In this document: one piece after another, positions 5,138-6,707 of the stretch
How the letters are laid out: each line of letters opens with the position of its first letter
How positions within the stretch are numbered: the first letter of the stretch is position 1
NCBI GenBank assembly: GCA_019242465.1
Contig: JAFAVL010000550.1
Span: forward strand, 1-6,707
Source of the DNA: Chroococcidiopsidaceae cyanobacterium CP_BM_RX_35
GTDB taxonomy: Bacteria > Cyanobacteriota > Cyanobacteriia > Cyanobacteriales > Chroococcidiopsidaceae
Direction of reading: 5' to 3'
DNA: 6,707 bases
Made by a program: the position numbers and the translations under genes
Notes under the pieces: generated by a model
Told to the model about the DNA's origin: nothing
The model's input: the letters and a program-made list of their open reading frames with translations, nothing else
Database searches by the model: none

Positions 5138-6622
5138 ATGACCACTGCTGAACTAGTTAAAACGCAGTATGAAGCTGTGATTGGGTTAGAAACTCACTGC
5201 CAGTTAAATACTGACTCTAAGGTTTTTTGTAATTGTTCTACAGAATTTGGCGTTACCCCAAACCAGAATGTCTGCCCAATCTGTATGGGTATGCCTGGGG
5301 TGTTGCCTGTGCTGAACCAGAAAGTGCTGGAATACGCTGTTAAGGCTGGTCTAGCTCTTAACTGTGAGATTGCTCCCTTCAGTAAATTTGACCGTAAGCA
5401 ATATTTCTATCCCGATCTACCCAAAAACTATCAAATATCTCAGTACGATTTGCCGATTGCCGAACACGGATGGCTAGAAATTGAGCTAGTTGGTGCTGAT
5501 GGCAATCCAATACGGAAGCGAATCGGCATCACGCGCCTGCATATGGAGGAGGATGCGGGGAAACTGGTTCATGCTGGCAGCGATCGCCTCTCTGGTTCTA
5601 CCTACTCCCTAGTAGACTTCAATCGGACTGGAGTGCCACTCGTTGAGATCGTCTCTGAACCCGATATGCGTTCTGGGCAAGAGGCAGCTGAATATGCCCA
5701 AGAACTGCGACGGATATTACTCTATCTTGGTGTCAGTAATGGCAATATGCAAGAAGGCTCCCTGCGCTGCGATGTCAACATTTCAGTGCGCCCAGTAGGG
5801 CAACAGGAATTTGGTACCAAAGTCGAAATCAAAAACATGAACTCGTTCAGCGCTATCCAAAAGGCGATCGAGTACGAGATTGAAAGGCAAGTGGCTGCCA
5901 TAGAAGCTGGGGAACGGATTGTGATGGAAACTCGGCTGTGGGAAGAGGGTAGCCAGCGCACTATTAGCATGCGGGTTAAGGAAGGCTCTAGCGACTACCG
6001 CTATTTCCCAGAACCCGACTTGGCTCCTATCAAAGTATTGGCTCAGCAATTAGCACAGTGGCGTTCCGAGCTGCCAGAACTACCAGCCCAAAAACGGCAT
6101 CGTTATGAAAGTGAGTTGGGGTTATCTGCCTACGACGCTCGGGTATTAACCGACGACAAACTAGTGGCAGAGTATTTTGAAGCAGCGATCACAGCTAGTG
6201 CTCACCCGAAACAAGCTGCTAACTGGATCATGGGTGATATTGCTGCCCATTTGAACAATCAAAAACTCAGCATTATTCAAATTGCTCTTTTACCCTTGAT
6301 GCTGGCTGAACTCATTACTTTAATTGACAACGGCACAATCAGCGGCAAAATTGCTAAGGATATCTTGCCAGAGCTACTAACTGAGGGCGGTTCTCCAAAA
6401 GAGTTGGTTGAGCGCAAAGGACTGATTCAGATTTCTGACGTCGGTGCTTTGGAAGGCATCATTGATCAAGTCTTGGTAGCAAATCCTAAAGAGCTAGAAC
6501 AATATCGTCAAGGCAAAACCAAGCTACTGGGCTTCTTTGTAGGAAAGGTGATCAAAGAGACAGGGGGAAGGGCAGATCCTAAATTGACTAACCAATTGGT
6601 GGCTAAAAAGCTTAACGCCTAG
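5138..6622 (+). CDS. gatB: Aspartyl/glutamyl-tRNA(Asn/Gln) amidotransferase subunit B
   Basis: GatB is the tRNA-binding and kinase-like subunit of the cytoplasmic GatCAB complex. It phosphorylates the misacylated Glu (or Asp) on tRNA so that ammonia from GatA can amidate it. The 494 residues cover the whole family. The N-terminal core begins [10 protein letters not shown], has a zinc knuckle C31-x-C33 and C46-x2-C49, then [16 protein letters not shown] (89-104), HMEEDAGK (135-142), the signature [13 protein letters not shown] (158-170) and the core end [10 protein letters not shown] helical linker and the YqeY-like C-terminal domain (about 345-490), which grips the tRNA, follow. No other start is possible: the upstream in-frame TTG at 5111 is followed by a stop. 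No Shine-Dalgarno is present. gatA and gatC are not in the window, typical of dispersed cyanobacterial gat genes. Its last codons form one arm of the hairpin at 6590-6635. Confidence 0.99.
   Translation: MTTAELVKTQYEAVIGLETHCQLNTDSKVFCNCSTEFGVTPNQNVCPICMGMPGVLPVLNQKVLEYAVKAGLALNCEIAPFSKFDRKQYFYPDLPKNYQISQYDLPIAEHGWLEIELVGADGNPIRKRIGITRLHMEEDAGKLVHAGSDRLSGSTYSLVDFNRTGVPLVEIVSEPDMRSGQEAAEYAQELRRILLYLGVSNGNMQEGSLRCDVNISVRPVGQQEFGTKVEIKNMNSFSAIQKAIEYEIERQVAAIEAGERIVMETRLWEEGSQRTISMRVKEGSSDYRYFPEPDLAPIKVLAQQLAQWRSELPELPAQKRHRYESELGLSAYDARVLTDDKLVAEYFEAAITASAHPKQAANWIMGDIAAHLNNQKLSIIQIALLPLMLAELITLIDNGTISGKIAKDILPELLTEGGSPKELVERKGLIQISDVGALEGIIDQVLVANPKELEQYRQGKTKLLGFFVGKVIKETGGRADPKLTNQLVAKKLNA
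5580..5587. repeat. HIP1 octamer GCGATCGC
   Basis: Fourth copy of the palindrome, inside gatB at the codons for SDRL (148-151). Confidence 0.85.
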
Positions 6623-6635
6623 CCACCAATTGGTT
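6590..6635. terminator. 16-bp inverted repeat across the gatB stop codon
   Basis: Positions 6590-6605 and 6620-6635 are perfect complements (AACCAATTGGTGGCTA and its reverse), leaving a 14-nt loop. The left arm encodes NQLVA of GatB, the loop holds the last codons, and the stop TAG (6620-6622) opens the right arm. Each arm also contains the self-complementary decamer ACCAATTGGT. No U-run follows on either strand. It is the strongest secondary structure in the window and most likely ends or protects the gatB mRNA. Confidence 0.6.
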
Positions 6636-6707
6636 GAAAGTGTCAGAAGCGCCTTTACCGTGGGAAGAAGCGACGATGTATCCTTAAAATTGGCACTATA
6701 CCCCTTC
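6636..6707. other. Right-edge segment, no gene called
   Basis: These 72 bp carry no start codon with a ribosome binding site on the plus strand. On the minus strand a frame closed by a stop at 6612-6614 is protein-like but interrupted at 6684-6686. It may be the end of a convergent gene whose body is outside the window. Confidence 0.4.

Noticed and set aside
6606..6707. Plus-strand frame after gatB reading FTVGRSDDVSLKL, reminiscent of an FHA domain
   Set aside because: It has no start codon or ribosome binding site outside the gatB hairpin, and the similarity is a few residues only.
1..6707. CRISPR array, tRNA or rRNA genes
   Set aside because: There is no regularly spaced repeat series and no recognisable cloverleaf or rRNA sequence on either strand.

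Overview
The window looks like cyanobacterial chromosome. The reasons are four copies of the palindromic octamer GCGATCGC (HIP1) in 6.7 kb, a PEP-CTERM protein, a small Atx1/CopZ-type copper chaperone close to the cyanobacterial form, and AlaRS and GatB proteins of ordinary bacterial type with little or no Shine-Dalgarno sequence in front of them. Genus cannot be fixed from sequence alone; a filamentous or Chroococcidiopsis-like strain is a guess.

Layout. Positions 2-115 (+) hold the last 37 codons of a probable transposase, so an insertion element or its remnant runs in from the left edge. A strong hairpin (192-219) separates it from a convergent minus-strand gene at 265-1239 for an exported PEP-CTERM protein. 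The 392 bp upstream of that gene (1240-1631) contain no convincing gene but hold several perfect dyads and a three-unit direct repeat, phased at 11 bp, that matches the HLR1/RpaB half-site. Next is a minus-strand gene for a 66-residue HMA-domain copper chaperone (1632-1832). The divergent intergenic region (1833-2145) carries a HIP1 site, a G-rich hairpin-forming dispersed-repeat-like block and the leader of alaS.

The right two thirds is a plus-strand translation cluster: alaS (2146-4779), an unrecognised 86-residue gene 33 bp downstream with the only strong ribosome binding site of the window (4813-5073), and gatB (5138-6622). AlaRS charges tRNA-Ala. GatB is the tRNA-binding, glutamate-activating subunit of the GatCAB amidotransferase, which converts Glu-tRNA(Gln), and in some organisms Asp-tRNA(Asn), to the correct amide. 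A 16-bp stem at 6590-6635 closes the cluster and contains the gatB stop codon.

No CRISPR array, tRNA, rRNA or complete novel system is visible. The best leads are the HLR1-like array upstream of the PEP-CTERM gene, the hairpin built into the 3' end of gatB, and the small unknown gene between alaS and gatB.
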